From Flavobacteriaceae bacterium (GTDB taxonomy: Bacteria; Bacteroidota; Bacteroidia; Flavobacteriales; Flavobacteriaceae), in NCBI GenBank assembly GCA_016780435.1, contig JADHLU010000003.1, positions 1 through 21,727 of the forward strand: a stretch of DNA of 21,727 bases, in the 5' to 3' direction. Below are positions 8,600 to 15,749 of this stretch, piece after piece; within the stretch, counting starts at the first letter, position 1; each line of letters opens with the position of its first letter. The position numbers and the translations under genes are program-made. The notes beneath the pieces are model-generated. The model made no database searches, was not told the origin of the DNA, and saw nothing but the letters and a program-made list of their open reading frames with translations.

Positions 8600-9556
8600 T
8601 TAGGCGGTTTGGGCCTTAAAGTGTTTTAATTTTTCGATTAATGCAGGAACCACCTCAAAGGCATCGCCTACTATTCCGTAATCAGCCGCCTTAAAGAATG
8701 GAGCCTCAGGGTCGTTATTAATGACCACTTTGACTTTTGATGCGTTGATCCCGGCTAGATGTTGAATGGCTCCAGAAATTCCAATGGCGATGTACAGATT
8801 GGTAGCCACGGGTTTTCCGGTTTGTCCCACGTGCTCGCCATGGGGTCTCCATCCGAGGTCAGAAACCGGTTTCGAACAGGCCGTTGCGGCACCAAGTACC
8901 TCAGCTAGCTCTTCAATCATCCCCCAATTTTCAGGGCCTTTTAGGCCTCTTCCGGCCGAGACGACTACGTCGGCATCGGCTATGGTGGCTTTTCCACTGG
9001 CCTTTTCGACCCCTTCTGACTGAACCTTTGGCGCATCAAAATCGAAACTTCTTTGGCTGATCGTCAGCTGCTGTTGGTTCTCGCGCACCTCAAAGGCATT
9101 TTTAGCCAGCCCTATCACGGTTTTAGCGGCTCTCGCTGCGGTATAAGCGTATCCTTTATTGGTGAATACGCTGCGTTTGTAGAGGAGTTCTCCGTTGTGC
9201 TCCTCAGGAGTTCCGGTCACATTCGGAATGTAGGCGGCCCCCAAACGCGAGGCAATAAGCGATCCGTAATAACGGGCGTCTGCGCTTGATCCAATGATCA
9301 CCTTCTGGGCTGAAACCTCCTCGGCAATGGCCGCCACCAATTGGCCCACTTCTTCAGCGCTAATGGTTTGAGTCGGGCGATCGACTACAATAAGTTCATC
9401 TAGACCATACGCATTAAACCCTTCTGCGTCTTTGGCGTTTACGCATAGGCCAATGGTTTTTTCAGATCCAGACAGGGCCTTCGCATAAGAGGCTAGCTCG
9501 GGCGCTGATTTTTTAAGTGACTGATTTTCGGTTTCTAAGTAAACAAGTATGGCCAT
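8600..9556 (-). CDS. etfA: Electron transfer flavoprotein, alpha subunit
   Basis: EtfA carries the FAD of the ETF heterodimer, which takes electrons from acyl-CoA and related dehydrogenases and passes them to ETF:quinone oxidoreductase at the membrane. The N-terminal alpha/beta domain (about residues 1-185) is followed by the FAD domain (about 193-310). The latter contains SAGRGLKGPENWG, SDLGWRPHGEHVGQTGKPV and YIAIGISGAIQH, and closes with the NNDPEAPFFKAADYGIVGD segment that wraps the flavin. The length of 318 residues is typical. It follows etfB with two bases between the genes. No acyl-CoA dehydrogenase or quinone oxidoreductase gene lies in the window, so its partner pathway cannot be read from context. 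Confidence 0.97.
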   Translation of the reverse strand: MAILVYLETENQSLKKSAPELASYAKALSGSEKTIGLCVNAKDAEGFNAYGLDELIVVDRPTQTISAEEVGQLVAAIAEEVSAQKVIIGSSADARYYGSLIASRLGAAYIPNVTGTPEEHNGELLYKRSVFTNKGYAYTAARAAKTVIGLAKNAFEVRENQQQLTISQRSFDFDAPKVQSEGVEKASGKATIADADVVVSAGRGLKGPENWGMIEELAEVLGAATACSKPVSDLGWRPHGEHVGQTGKPVATNLYIAIGISGAIQHLAGINASKVKVVINNDPEAPFFKAADYGIVGDAFEVVPALIEKLKHFKAQTA

Positions 9557-9558
9557 AA

Positions 9559-10305
9559 TTATAACACTTTAGCTTCTTTATGTAAGAGATCAATTAGGGT
9601 GTCGAGGTCATTCGGATCAACCAGGGTGACCTCGCCTTTGGCCTTGGGTCGCTCGAAACGCACGTCTACAGTGCGCGCTTCGGTGGCCACAGCCGGAAGT
9701 ACTTCTATGGGTTTTTGTCTGGCCATCATGATTCCGCGCATGTTGGGAATTTTCAGGTCAGATTCTTCGACTAGCCCTTTCTGAGCACCAATTACTAGCG
9801 GAAGCGTGGCAGTCAATTTTTCATTACCCCCGTCGATTTCGCGAACGGCTTTAGCCTGATTTCCTTCAATTTCAAGTTGCACACAGGTGTTGATAAATGC
9901 GTATCCACAGGCTTGTGCAATCAACCCGTGAACCATAGCCCCGTTGTAATCGATAGACTCCCTTCCGCATATGACTAGGTCGTAGCCTTCTTTCGTGATC
10001 AGCGCCGCTAGCTGGGTGGCCACGAAGAATCCGTCTACAGCAGCAGCATCAATGCGATAACCCTTGGTGGCCCCAATAGCTAGAGCCTTGCGCATGATGG
10101 GTTCAACCGCTGATTCTCCAACAGTAGCGATGTGCACCTCTGCTTGTTGTTTTTCTTGAAACCAAATGGCCCGAGTAAGCCCGAACTCGTCGTTGGGGTT
10201 CATGACAAACTGAACGCCCTGGGTGTCAAAGCGGGTGTCGCTATCGGTAAAATTAATCTTTGATGTGGTGTCAGGAACCGCACTAATGCAAACCAAAATC
10301 TTCAT
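9559..10305 (-). CDS. etfB: Electron transfer flavoprotein, beta subunit
   Basis: EtfB is the AMP-binding partner of EtfA. The 248-residue chain opens MKILVCISAVPDTTSKINF and shows the family segments FVMNPNDEFGLTRAI, VICGRESIDYNGAMV, the REIDGGNEKLTATLPLVIG block that contacts partner and AMP, and PNMRGIMMARQKPIEV. It is the first gene of the minus-strand run and ends two bases from etfA. Its upstream region carries a TATATTTG -7 box and a perfect 26-bp palindrome, so this is the gene most likely to be governed by a regulator binding there. Confidence 0.97.
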   Translation of the reverse strand: MKILVCISAVPDTTSKINFTDSDTRFDTQGVQFVMNPNDEFGLTRAIWFQEKQQAEVHIATVGESAVEPIMRKALAIGATKGYRIDAAAVDGFFVATQLAALITKEGYDLVICGRESIDYNGAMVHGLIAQACGYAFINTCVQLEIEGNQAKAVREIDGGNEKLTATLPLVIGAQKGLVEESDLKIPNMRGIMMARQKPIEVLPAVATEARTVDVRFERPKAKGEVTLVDPNDLDTLIDLLHKEAKVL

Positions 10306-10332
10306 AGGTAATCAGGGTTAATCGTCTGTAAA

Positions 10333-10340
10333 CAAATATA
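10333..10340 (-). promoter_or_regulatory. -7 promoter box of etfB
   Basis: Read on the minus strand the sequence is TATATTTG, a full match to the Bacteroidota -7 consensus TAnnTTTG, 27 bases before the etfB ATG. Where the -33 TTTG would be expected (around 10360) there is a palindrome and no TTTG, which suggests that activity depends on a bound regulator. Confidence 0.6.
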
Positions 10341-10352
10341 CTAAAACCGATT

Positions 10353-10378
10353 AATTTATTATGCATGCATAATAAATT
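10353..10378. promoter_or_regulatory. Perfect 26-bp palindrome, candidate operator
   Basis: The half-site AATTTATTATGCA is followed directly by its exact reverse complement, with no spacer; the core is ATGCATGCAT. It lies between the divergent etfB and pdhB genes. Relative to the etfB -7 box it covers the expected -33 zone; relative to pdhB it lies well upstream. A dimeric regulator (for example of TetR, MarR or Lrp type) is the natural reading, but its identity is not determined. Confidence 0.6.
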
Positions 10379-10419
10379 TATTCAAAGACTCAGGGGTATA
10401 GACAACGGTTAAAATGTCT

Positions 10420-10427
10420 TATTTTTG
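10420..10427 (+). promoter_or_regulatory. -7 promoter box of pdhB
   Basis: TATTTTTG is a full match to the Bacteroidota -7 consensus TAnnTTTG. Transcription would start about 20 bases before the pdhB ATG. No clear -33 TTTG was seen at the usual spacing. Confidence 0.55.
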
Positions 10428-10450
10428 CCCACACACTGTATAAAAAGACT

Positions 10451-11431
10451 ATGAAAACACTTCAGTTTAGAGAGGCAATTGCTGAGGCCATGTCTGAAGA
10501 GATGCGCCGAGACGAGACTATATATCTCATGGGAGAAGAGGTAGCCGAATACAATGGTGCTTATAAAGCGTCTAAGGGTATGCTAGACGAATTTGGCCCT
10601 AAACGCGTCATTGACACCCCTATATCTGAGTTGGGCTTTTCGGGTATTGGTGTGGGTTCAGCTATGAACGGCAACCGCCCCATTATTGAATTCATGACCT
10701 TCAACTTTTCGTTGGTAGGTATTGACCAGATCATCAATAACGCCGCTAAAATGCGTCAGATGTCTGCGGGTCAGTTTAATATTCCTATCGTTTTTAGAGG
10801 TCCAACTGCTTCTGCTGGGCAGTTAGCGGCTACGCACTCACAGGCCTTTGACAGTTGGTTTGCTAACTGTCCGGGTTTAAAGGTGGTGGTTCCGTCGAAT
10901 CCGGCAGACGCTAAGGGATTGCTGAAATCAGCTATACGTGACGACGATCCGGTGATTTTCATGGAGTCTGAGCAGATGTACGGAGACAAGGGCGAGGTAC
11001 CCGAGGGAGAGTACACCATTCCTCTTGGGGTTGCCGATATTAAACGCGAAGGGACCGATGTGACCATCGTCTCTTTCGGAAAAATTATCAAAGAGGCCTA
11101 TAAGGCAGCCGATCGCTTGGCTCAAGAAGGAATATCTGTTGAAATTATTGATTTGAGAACCGTGCGACCAATGGATGTCGATACGATTATAAAATCGGTG
11201 AAAAAAACAAACCGCTTAGTGGTTTTAGAAGAAGCATGGCCGTTTGGAAACGTGGCCACCGAGATCACATACCAGGTTCAAGATAAGGCCTTTGATTACC
11301 TTGATGCCCCTGTAGTGAAGCTCAACACGGCCGATACTCCAGCGCCCTATTCACCGGTGCTGCTGCAAGAGTGGTTGCCAAACGAGGACGATGTTGTTAA
11401 AGCCGTTAAAAAGGTATTGTACCGCGATTAA
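10451..11431 (+). CDS. pdhB: Pyruvate dehydrogenase E1 component, beta subunit
   Basis: With its alpha partner this protein decarboxylates pyruvate (or a related 2-oxo acid) on thiamine diphosphate and passes the acetyl group to the E2 lipoyl domain. The 326-residue chain is typical. MGEEVAEYNGAYKASKG and DTPISELGFSGIGVG contain Glu60, which contacts the cofactor aminopyrimidine ring. EFMTFNFSLVGIDQIINNAA is the subunit interface, and VVVPSNPADAKGLL and EEAWPFGNVATEI are further E1-beta blocks. No E1-alpha or E2 gene is adjacent; a separate pdhB is usual in flavobacteria. A branched-chain E1-beta is possible but less likely. It has its own -7 box upstream and a hairpin that starts at its stop codon. 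Confidence 0.93.
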   Translation: MKTLQFREAIAEAMSEEMRRDETIYLMGEEVAEYNGAYKASKGMLDEFGPKRVIDTPISELGFSGIGVGSAMNGNRPIIEFMTFNFSLVGIDQIINNAAKMRQMSAGQFNIPIVFRGPTASAGQLAATHSQAFDSWFANCPGLKVVVPSNPADAKGLLKSAIRDDDPVIFMESEQMYGDKGEVPEGEYTIPLGVADIKREGTDVTIVSFGKIIKEAYKAADRLAQEGISVEIIDLRTVRPMDVDTIIKSVKKTNRLVVLEEAWPFGNVATEITYQVQDKAFDYLDAPVVKLNTADTPAPYSPVLLQEWLPNEDDVVKAVKKVLYRD

Positions 11432-11455
11432 GTGTGCGCAAAAAGGCACACTTTT
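11430..11455 (+). terminator. Probable terminator of pdhB
   Basis: An 8-bp stem AAGTGTGC / GCACACTT encloses the loop GCAAAAAG and ends in TTTT (11452-11455). The 5' arm begins within the pdhB stop codon. The T-tract is short, so termination may be partial. Confidence 0.6.
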
Positions 11456-11506
11456 GAGCGTTGAGGCAGCGCGCTAATTTCAACAGCCTAAAAGTTTAAC
11501 TTTTAC

Positions 11507-11514
11507 TACTTTTG
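11507..11514 (+). promoter_or_regulatory. -7 promoter box of hppA
   Basis: TACTTTTG is a full match to TAnnTTTG, 41 bases before the hppA ATG. This suggests that hppA is transcribed independently of pdhB. No obvious -33 TTTG was found. Confidence 0.55.
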
Positions 11515-11555
11515 CGGGCGTTGTTATAAAACTAACCGAAACTAAACTATTCTAT

Positions 11556-13946
11556 ATGGAGGCATTAGTTCCTTTCTTATGGGCCTTTGGGATTCTTGGG
11601 CTCATTTACGTTTTTATCAAAAATGCATGGGTTACCAAGCAAGAAGTGGGTAACGAAAAAATGGCTAGAATCGCCAAAAACATTGCTGATGGGGCGATGT
11701 CTTTTTTAAAGGCCGAATACAAGATTCTAAGCATTTTCGTGGCAGCCGTTGCTATATTACTGTTCTTCAAAGGTCAAAACGAGGCCGGATCGAACGGTCT
11801 TGTGGCGGTCTCATTCATTGTAGGTGCCGTTTGTTCGGCCCTAGCCGGATTCATCGGTATGCGCGTCGCCACAAAGGCCAATGTGCGCACAACCAATGCC
11901 GCACGTACCTCTTTACCTAAGGCTCTAGAAGTCGCATTCGCTGGAGGATCGGTTATGGGTCTAGGTGTAGTTGGTTTAGGCGTTTTAGGTTTAGGTTCAT
12001 TATTTGCTATATACAGTGCTCAGGGATGGGGAATTGATGAAGTGCTCAACGTACTTTCAGGATTTTCTCTTGGAGCCTCTTCTATCGCTTTGTTTGCTCG
12101 CGTGGGTGGCGGTATTTATACTAAAGCCGCCGATGTCGGAGCTGACCTGGTAGGTAAGGTTGAAGCCGGTATTCCAGAAGACCATCCGCTTAACCCTGCT
12201 ACCATTGCAGATAACGTTGGAGACAACGTTGGAGATGTGGCCGGAATGGGCGCTGACCTTTTTGAATCGTATGTAGGTTCTATTATTGGAACAATGGTTC
12301 TAGGAGCAGCTTTTGCTACACTTCCTGAGTTTGCAAACTCGTTTAATGGATTGGGTGCAGTTTACCTTCCGTTAGCTCTAGCAGCAGCCGGGATCATTAT
12401 GTCTATCATCGGAACCTTCTTTGTGCGTGTTAAAGAGGGAGGAAACCCACAAACAGCCCTTAATTTGGGTGAGTTTGGATCGGCAGCACTTATGCTCGTG
12501 ACTTCTTATTTCTTGATTAATGAGATGCTTCCTGAATCGTGGGTAGAGCAAGGAAAGACCTTTACTTCTTTAGGCGTTTTCTTGGCTACCATTGCTGGAT
12601 TGGTTGCAGGCCTTCTAGTGGGTAAGGTTACCGAATATTACACAGGAACAGGCACTAAGCCTGTGAACTCAATCGTGCGTCAGTCTGAAACCGGATCGGC
12701 CACGAATATTATTGCCGGACTGGGTGTAGGTATGATGTCTACGGCTATTCCGATCATCTTGATTGCTGCGGCGATCCTCGTTTCGCATCACTTTGCCGGA
12801 CTTTACGGTATTGCTATTGCCGCTGTGGGTATGCTAGCCAACACCGGTATTCAATTGGCAGTAGATGCGTACGGACCGATTTCGGATAATGCGGGAGGTA
12901 TTGCCGAAATGGCAGAGCTTCCGGCCGAAGTTAGAGAGCGCACAGATACCCTTGATGCCGTAGGAAACACTACCGCGGCCATCGGAAAAGGATTTGCTAT
13001 TGCCTCTGCAGCCCTTACTGCGCTTGCACTTTTTGCAGCCTTCATGAAAACCGCCAAGGTGAAATCAATTGATGTTTCTGAGCCAACAATTATGGCCGGA
13101 TTATTGATTGGAGCCATGCTTCCATTTGTATTCTCGGCTATGTCGATGAATGCAGTAGGTCGTGCCGCTATGGCCATGATTGAAGAGGTGCGTCGCCAAT
13201 TCAAAGATATTCCTGCTCTTAAGGCCGCCCTTGAGGTGATGCGCAAGTACGATTCAGACTTGTCAAAGGCCACCCCTGAAGATCGAGCGATCTTTGATGC
13301 CGCCGATGGGGTTGCTGAATACGATAAGTGTGTAGCTATTTCGACTCAGGCATCGATCAAAGAAATGGTGATGCCCGGACTATTGGCGATCATCGTTCCT
13401 GTTTTTATAGGCTTTGTTGGAGGTGCTGAGATGCTCGGAGGCTTGTTAGCCGGGGTTACCGCCTCAGGTGTACTCATGGCTATTTTTCAATCGAACGCCG
13501 GTGGTGCTTGGGATAATGCCAAGAAAACAATCGAAAAAGAAGGACGCAAGGGGTCAGATGCTCACAAGGCAGCTGTTGTTGGAGACACCGTGGGAGATCC
13601 GTTTAAGGACACCTCAGGCCCTTCGTTAAACATTTTATTGAAGTTAATGTCTGTAGTTGCACTGGTGATTGCTCCAAGTTTGGTAGAGGCTGATTCCCTA
13701 GCCGCTTATACCACTGATGAGGTGAGCAAAGAAATCACCGTTGACGTGCGTGCTACAACGGGCAGTGACGATTCAATGACCTACGCCGTAATTCGCACCG
13801 TTACCAATGTGAACGGTGTTCAAGAAGTTGAAGAGGTTACCTATGAAGGCCGTTCAGCAGAAGAGGTTATGGATCAGGTGAAAGCGAATCACCCAGAGGT
13901 TGAACTCAACATTGAAAAAAGCGAAAGCGCCGCTGTTCAGTCGTAA
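11556..13946 (+). CDS. hppA: K+-dependent membrane pyrophosphatase, probably Na+-pumping
   Basis: This ion pump couples pyrophosphate hydrolysis to export of Na+ or H+. About sixteen membrane helices are visible. Pyrophosphate/Mg-binding motifs are [13 protein letters not shown] (193-205), [13 protein letters not shown] (218-230) and [17 protein letters not shown] (674-690). Ala474 in [10 protein letters not shown], with Gly three residues later, is the signature of K+-dependent enzymes; K+-independent ones have Lys and Thr. In helix 6, [10 protein letters not shown] places Glu237 three residues after Asp234, as in Na+-pumping enzymes, while plant-type H+ pumps carry the Glu four residues later. 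No Glu is seen in helix 5. A Na+ or mixed Na+/H+ pump is therefore inferred. After the last helix (about residue 710) an acidic tail of about 85 residues is added, beyond the usual family end. Confidence 0.93.
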   Translation: MEALVPFLWAFGILGLIYVFIKNAWVTKQEVGNEKMARIAKNIADGAMSFLKAEYKILSIFVAAVAILLFFKGQNEAGSNGLVAVSFIVGAVCSALAGFIGMRVATKANVRTTNAARTSLPKALEVAFAGGSVMGLGVVGLGVLGLGSLFAIYSAQGWGIDEVLNVLSGFSLGASSIALFARVGGGIYTKAADVGADLVGKVEAGIPEDHPLNPATIADNVGDNVGDVAGMGADLFESYVGSIIGTMVLGAAFATLPEFANSFNGLGAVYLPLALAAAGIIMSIIGTFFVRVKEGGNPQTALNLGEFGSAALMLVTSYFLINEMLPESWVEQGKTFTSLGVFLATIAGLVAGLLVGKVTEYYTGTGTKPVNSIVRQSETGSATNIIAGLGVGMMSTAIPIILIAAAILVSHHFAGLYGIAIAAVGMLANTGIQLAVDAYGPISDNAGGIAEMAELPAEVRERTDTLDAVGNTTAAIGKGFAIASAALTALALFAAFMKTAKVKSIDVSEPTIMAGLLIGAMLPFVFSAMSMNAVGRAAMAMIEEVRRQFKDIPALKAALEVMRKYDSDLSKATPEDRAIFDAADGVAEYDKCVAISTQASIKEMVMPGLLAIIVPVFIGFVGGAEMLGGLLAGVTASGVLMAIFQSNAGGAWDNAKKTIEKEGRKGSDAHKAAVVGDTVGDPFKDTSGPSLNILLKLMSVVALVIAPSLVEADSLAAYTTDEVSKEITVDVRATTGSDDSMTYAVIRTVTNVNGVQEVEEVTYEGRSAEEVMDQVKANHPEVELNIEKSESAAVQS

Positions 13947-13960
13947 TTACTGATTAAATC

Positions 13961-14000
13961 AAATTAAAAAGCCCGGGCATTCGCCCGGGCTTTTTAATTT
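13961..14000. terminator. Bidirectional terminator between hppA and the deoxynucleoside kinase
   Basis: A perfect 18-bp stem (13961-13978 with 13983-14000) has a GC-rich core GCCCGGGC and the four-base loop ATTC. A-rich and T-rich outer arms give a T-tract after the core on both strands. It lies between two converging genes and can serve both. Confidence 0.93.
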
Positions 14001-14018
14001 GCGGTTTCTGCAAAAATC

Positions 14019-14636
14019 TTATTTGAACAGTCCGTGTATCTCGGCGTTGATGCGGTTTACGATAAACCCTAGGTCTTCGACATTATCGACAAAGTTCAGC
14101 TCATCGACATCGAAAATTAAAAGGGTGCCCTTGGTATACCCCTTTATGAACTCTTCGTAACGGTCGTTCAGGCGACTCAAGTAGTCTATAGAGATGCCGC
14201 TTTCGTATTGTCTTCCGCGCTTGTGAATCTGCTTGACTAAGTTTTCAATAGAACTTCTGAGATAAATCAAGACGTCGGGTGGATCTACTAAAGACTCCAT
14301 GAGCTCAAACAAGCTGAGGTAGTTTTCAAAGTCGCGATTGGTCATCAGCCCCATATTGTGCAGGTTTGGCGCAAAAATGTAAGCATCCTCATATATGGTA
14401 CGGTCTTGAATGACCGTTTTGTCTCCTTCTCGGATGTTCAGCACTTGCCTGAACCGGGTGTTGAGAAAGTATACCTGTAGATTGAAGCTCCAGCGCTCCA
14501 TGTGATTGTAAAAATCGTTGAGGTAGGGGTTGGTGATTACCTCTTCAAAATGAGCCTCCCATCTGTAATGCTTGGCTAGTAAGTCAGTTAGGGTGGTTTT
14601 TCCCGAACCTATATTTCCCGCAACCGCGATATGCAT
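14019..14636 (-). CDS. Deoxynucleoside kinase (dGK/dAK-like)
   Basis: The enzyme phosphorylates deoxynucleosides for salvage. The 205-residue chain begins with the P-loop GNIGSGKTT (residues 7-15). Glu32 in HFEEV fits the catalytic base position. The DRTIYEDAYIFA segment (78-89) matches the family DRS motif, and KQIHKRGRQYE supplies the Arg-rich lid. These place it in the dNK family (deoxyadenosine, deoxyguanosine or deoxycytidine kinase); substrate choice cannot be read with certainty, though bacterial members of this type often prefer purines. It faces hppA across a bidirectional terminator and is divergent from the aromatic operon. It fits functionally with the nucleoside transporter and thyA elsewhere in the window. 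Confidence 0.9.
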   Translation of the reverse strand: MHIAVAGNIGSGKTTLTDLLAKHYRWEAHFEEVITNPYLNDFYNHMERWSFNLQVYFLNTRFRQVLNIREGDKTVIQDRTIYEDAYIFAPNLHNMGLMTNRDFENYLSLFELMESLVDPPDVLIYLRSSIENLVKQIHKRGRQYESGISIDYLSRLNDRYEEFIKGYTKGTLLIFDVDELNFVDNVEDLGFIVNRINAEIHGLFK

Positions 14637-14734
14637 ACGCTACTTTTTTTGACCCCTCAATATAGCTATTCTCAAATGTTTGATCTCCACTTGGGGCCGC
14701 AAAAAAAATCTATTTTTTAAAGAAATTAAGCGCG

Positions 14735-14771
14735 CACATTTGCTTTTTATAAATGCTTTTCTGTATTTAGC
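14735..14771 (+). promoter_or_regulatory. Candidate promoter of the aromatic operon
   Basis: CACATTTG (14735-14742) matches five of six fixed bases of TAnnTTTG and would start transcription about 30 bases before the leader ORF. An alternative reading uses its TTTG as a -33 box with the poorer TATTTAGC (14764-14771) as -7, 21 bases downstream, giving an almost leaderless leader ORF. Neither is strong. Confidence 0.3.
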
Positions 14772-14778
14772 GCGATAT

Positions 14779-14838
14779 ATGAAAAACACACTTCCAAAGT
14801 CATTCGCCTATTTTACCTTTTACCGCAGTTTGCGATAA
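14779..14838 (+). CDS. Phe/Tyr-rich leader peptide of the aromatic operon
   Basis: ATG to TAA encodes MKNTLPKSFAYFTFYRSLR, 19 residues. Phe, Tyr, Phe, Phe and Tyr fall within seven consecutive codons (14803-14823), with both Phe codons and both Tyr codons used. The ORF lies just upstream of a terminator and of pheA, the first of several Phe/Tyr biosynthesis genes. This is the composition expected of a ribosome-stalling leader peptide that senses charged tRNA-Phe and tRNA-Tyr. It is too short for ordinary gene finding. Translation is inferred from composition and position. Confidence 0.75.
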   Translation: MKNTLPKSFAYFTFYRSLR

Positions 14839-14903
14839 GGGGGCTTTTGTCATTTGGTGTGTCAAAAAATACTAAAGTCCCGATTCTTCGGGGCTTTTTT
14901 TTT
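14796..14903 (+). promoter_or_regulatory. Transcription attenuator controlling the aromatic operon
   Basis: Four segments can pair in alternative ways. Segment 1 is AAAGTC (14796-14801) inside the leader ORF just before the Phe/Tyr codons. Segment 2 is GGGGGCTTTT (14839-14848), starting right after the leader stop. Segment 3 is AAAGTCCCGA (14874-14883). Segment 4 is TCGGGGCTTT (14888-14897). Pairing 3:4 makes the terminator. Pairing 2:3 (14840-14847 with 14874-14881, eight pairs including one G-U) makes an antiterminator. Pairing 1:2 gives six pairs. A ribosome stalled at the Phe/Tyr codons would leave segment 2 free to capture segment 3; a ribosome reaching the stop would cover segment 2 and allow termination. 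The pairings are seen directly, the mechanism is inferred. Confidence 0.75.
14874..14903 (+). terminator. Attenuator terminator upstream of pheA
   Basis: A 10-bp stem AAAGTCCCGA / TCGGGGCTTT (one G-U pair) with loop TTCT is followed by a run of nine T residues (14895-14903). It ends 9 bases before the pheA start codon and has no plus-strand gene upstream except the leader ORF, so it must act on the operon's own transcript. Confidence 0.88.
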
Positions 14904-14912
14904 GATTAAACT

Positions 14913-15749
14913 ATGAAGGTAGGAATTCAGGGTATAGCCGGATCTAATCACCACAAGGTGGCCGTTCAATTTTATGGCTCGCAGCTTGATTGCGTCTGCT
15001 GCGATTCGTTTGCTGAACTGGCGGAGGGACTAAAGAACAGGCGCTTCGAAGAGGCCGTCATGGCTATTGAAAATTCAATTGCAGGAGCCATACTCCCTAA
15101 TTACGCGCTGATTTACACCAACGGATTTAAGATCACCTCTGAGTTTTACTTGAGCATTTCGCACAACCTAATGGCCCTTCCGGGTCAGTCGCTTGAGGCT
15201 ATTACACGAGTTGAGTCGCATCCAATGGCGCTCTTGCAGTGTGCCTCTTTTTTTGAGCAGCACAAATCCATCACCCTAGTAGAGGCCGATGATACCGCCT
15301 CTGTAGCTCAGCGCATTTCGGAAGCGAAGCGCATGGGTGTTGCGGCGATTGCTCCGCCTGAGGCTGCGAACTTGTATGACTTAGAGATTTTGGCCAACGA
15401 TATTCAAACCCTTAGCTCGAATGCGACTCGTTTTGTGCGCATCAAGAGGGCGGTTGAAGACGGATCTGTTGATCCAAAGGCCAACAAAGCCTCCATTAGA
15501 TTTGTGACCGGGCACAAGAGGGGAAGCCTGGCCACCATACTAAATGTGATGAGTGATTGTAACCTCAACCTCACGAAGATACAGTCGCTTCCGATTATAG
15601 AAACCCCGTGGAAGTACGCCTTTTTTGTAGACGTAACCTTCGAACAGACGAGTCAATTTCAAAAGGCTATGGCGGCTCTTGAAATAATGGCCGACAGCTT
15701 TACGCTGTTGGGAGTGTACACCAATCAACTTAAAACGAGCGAATCATGA
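14913..15749 (+). CDS. pheA: Prephenate dehydratase
   Basis: PheA converts prephenate to phenylpyruvate, the committed step to phenylalanine. Residues 1-180 are the catalytic domain: GIQGIAGSNHH at the start, AIENSIAGAI (51-60), SHNLMAL, ESHPMALLQC and the catalytic Thr-Arg-Phe (172-174) in SSNATRF. Residues 193-270 form an ACT domain that would bind Phe for feedback control. Its GSLA stands for the usual GALV/GSL motif, but the second regulatory motif reads IQSLP where many homologues have ESRP, so the feedback site may differ. There is no chorismate mutase domain; that activity is carried by the DAHP synthase fusion downstream. The gene starts 9 bases after the attenuator T-tract, and its stop overlaps the next start as ATGA. 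Confidence 0.95.
   Translation: MKVGIQGIAGSNHHKVAVQFYGSQLDCVCCDSFAELAEGLKNRRFEEAVMAIENSIAGAILPNYALIYTNGFKITSEFYLSISHNLMALPGQSLEAITRVESHPMALLQCASFFEQHKSITLVEADDTASVAQRISEAKRMGVAAIAPPEAANLYDLEILANDIQTLSSNATRFVRIKRAVEDGSVDPKANKASIRFVTGHKRGSLATILNVMSDCNLNLTKIQSLPIIETPWKYAFFVDVTFEQTSQFQKAMAALEIMADSFTLLGVYTNQLKTSES

Noticed and set aside
10353..10378. The palindrome as a terminator for etfB or pdhB
   Set aside because: It lies upstream of both divergent genes, and its stem is AT-rich without a stable GC core, so an operator is the better reading.
12851..13273. Open frame of 140 codons antisense to hppA
   Set aside because: It mirrors the highly conserved helix-rich hppA coding strand, is rich in Ala/Ser with no recognisable domain, and has no start signals; it is a by-product of codon use in hppA.
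14637..14778. A riboswitch or T-box in the leader of the aromatic operon
   Set aside because: No T-box specifier/antiterminator bulge or known metabolite aptamer pattern was seen, and the Phe/Tyr ORF with pairing segments explains the terminator better.
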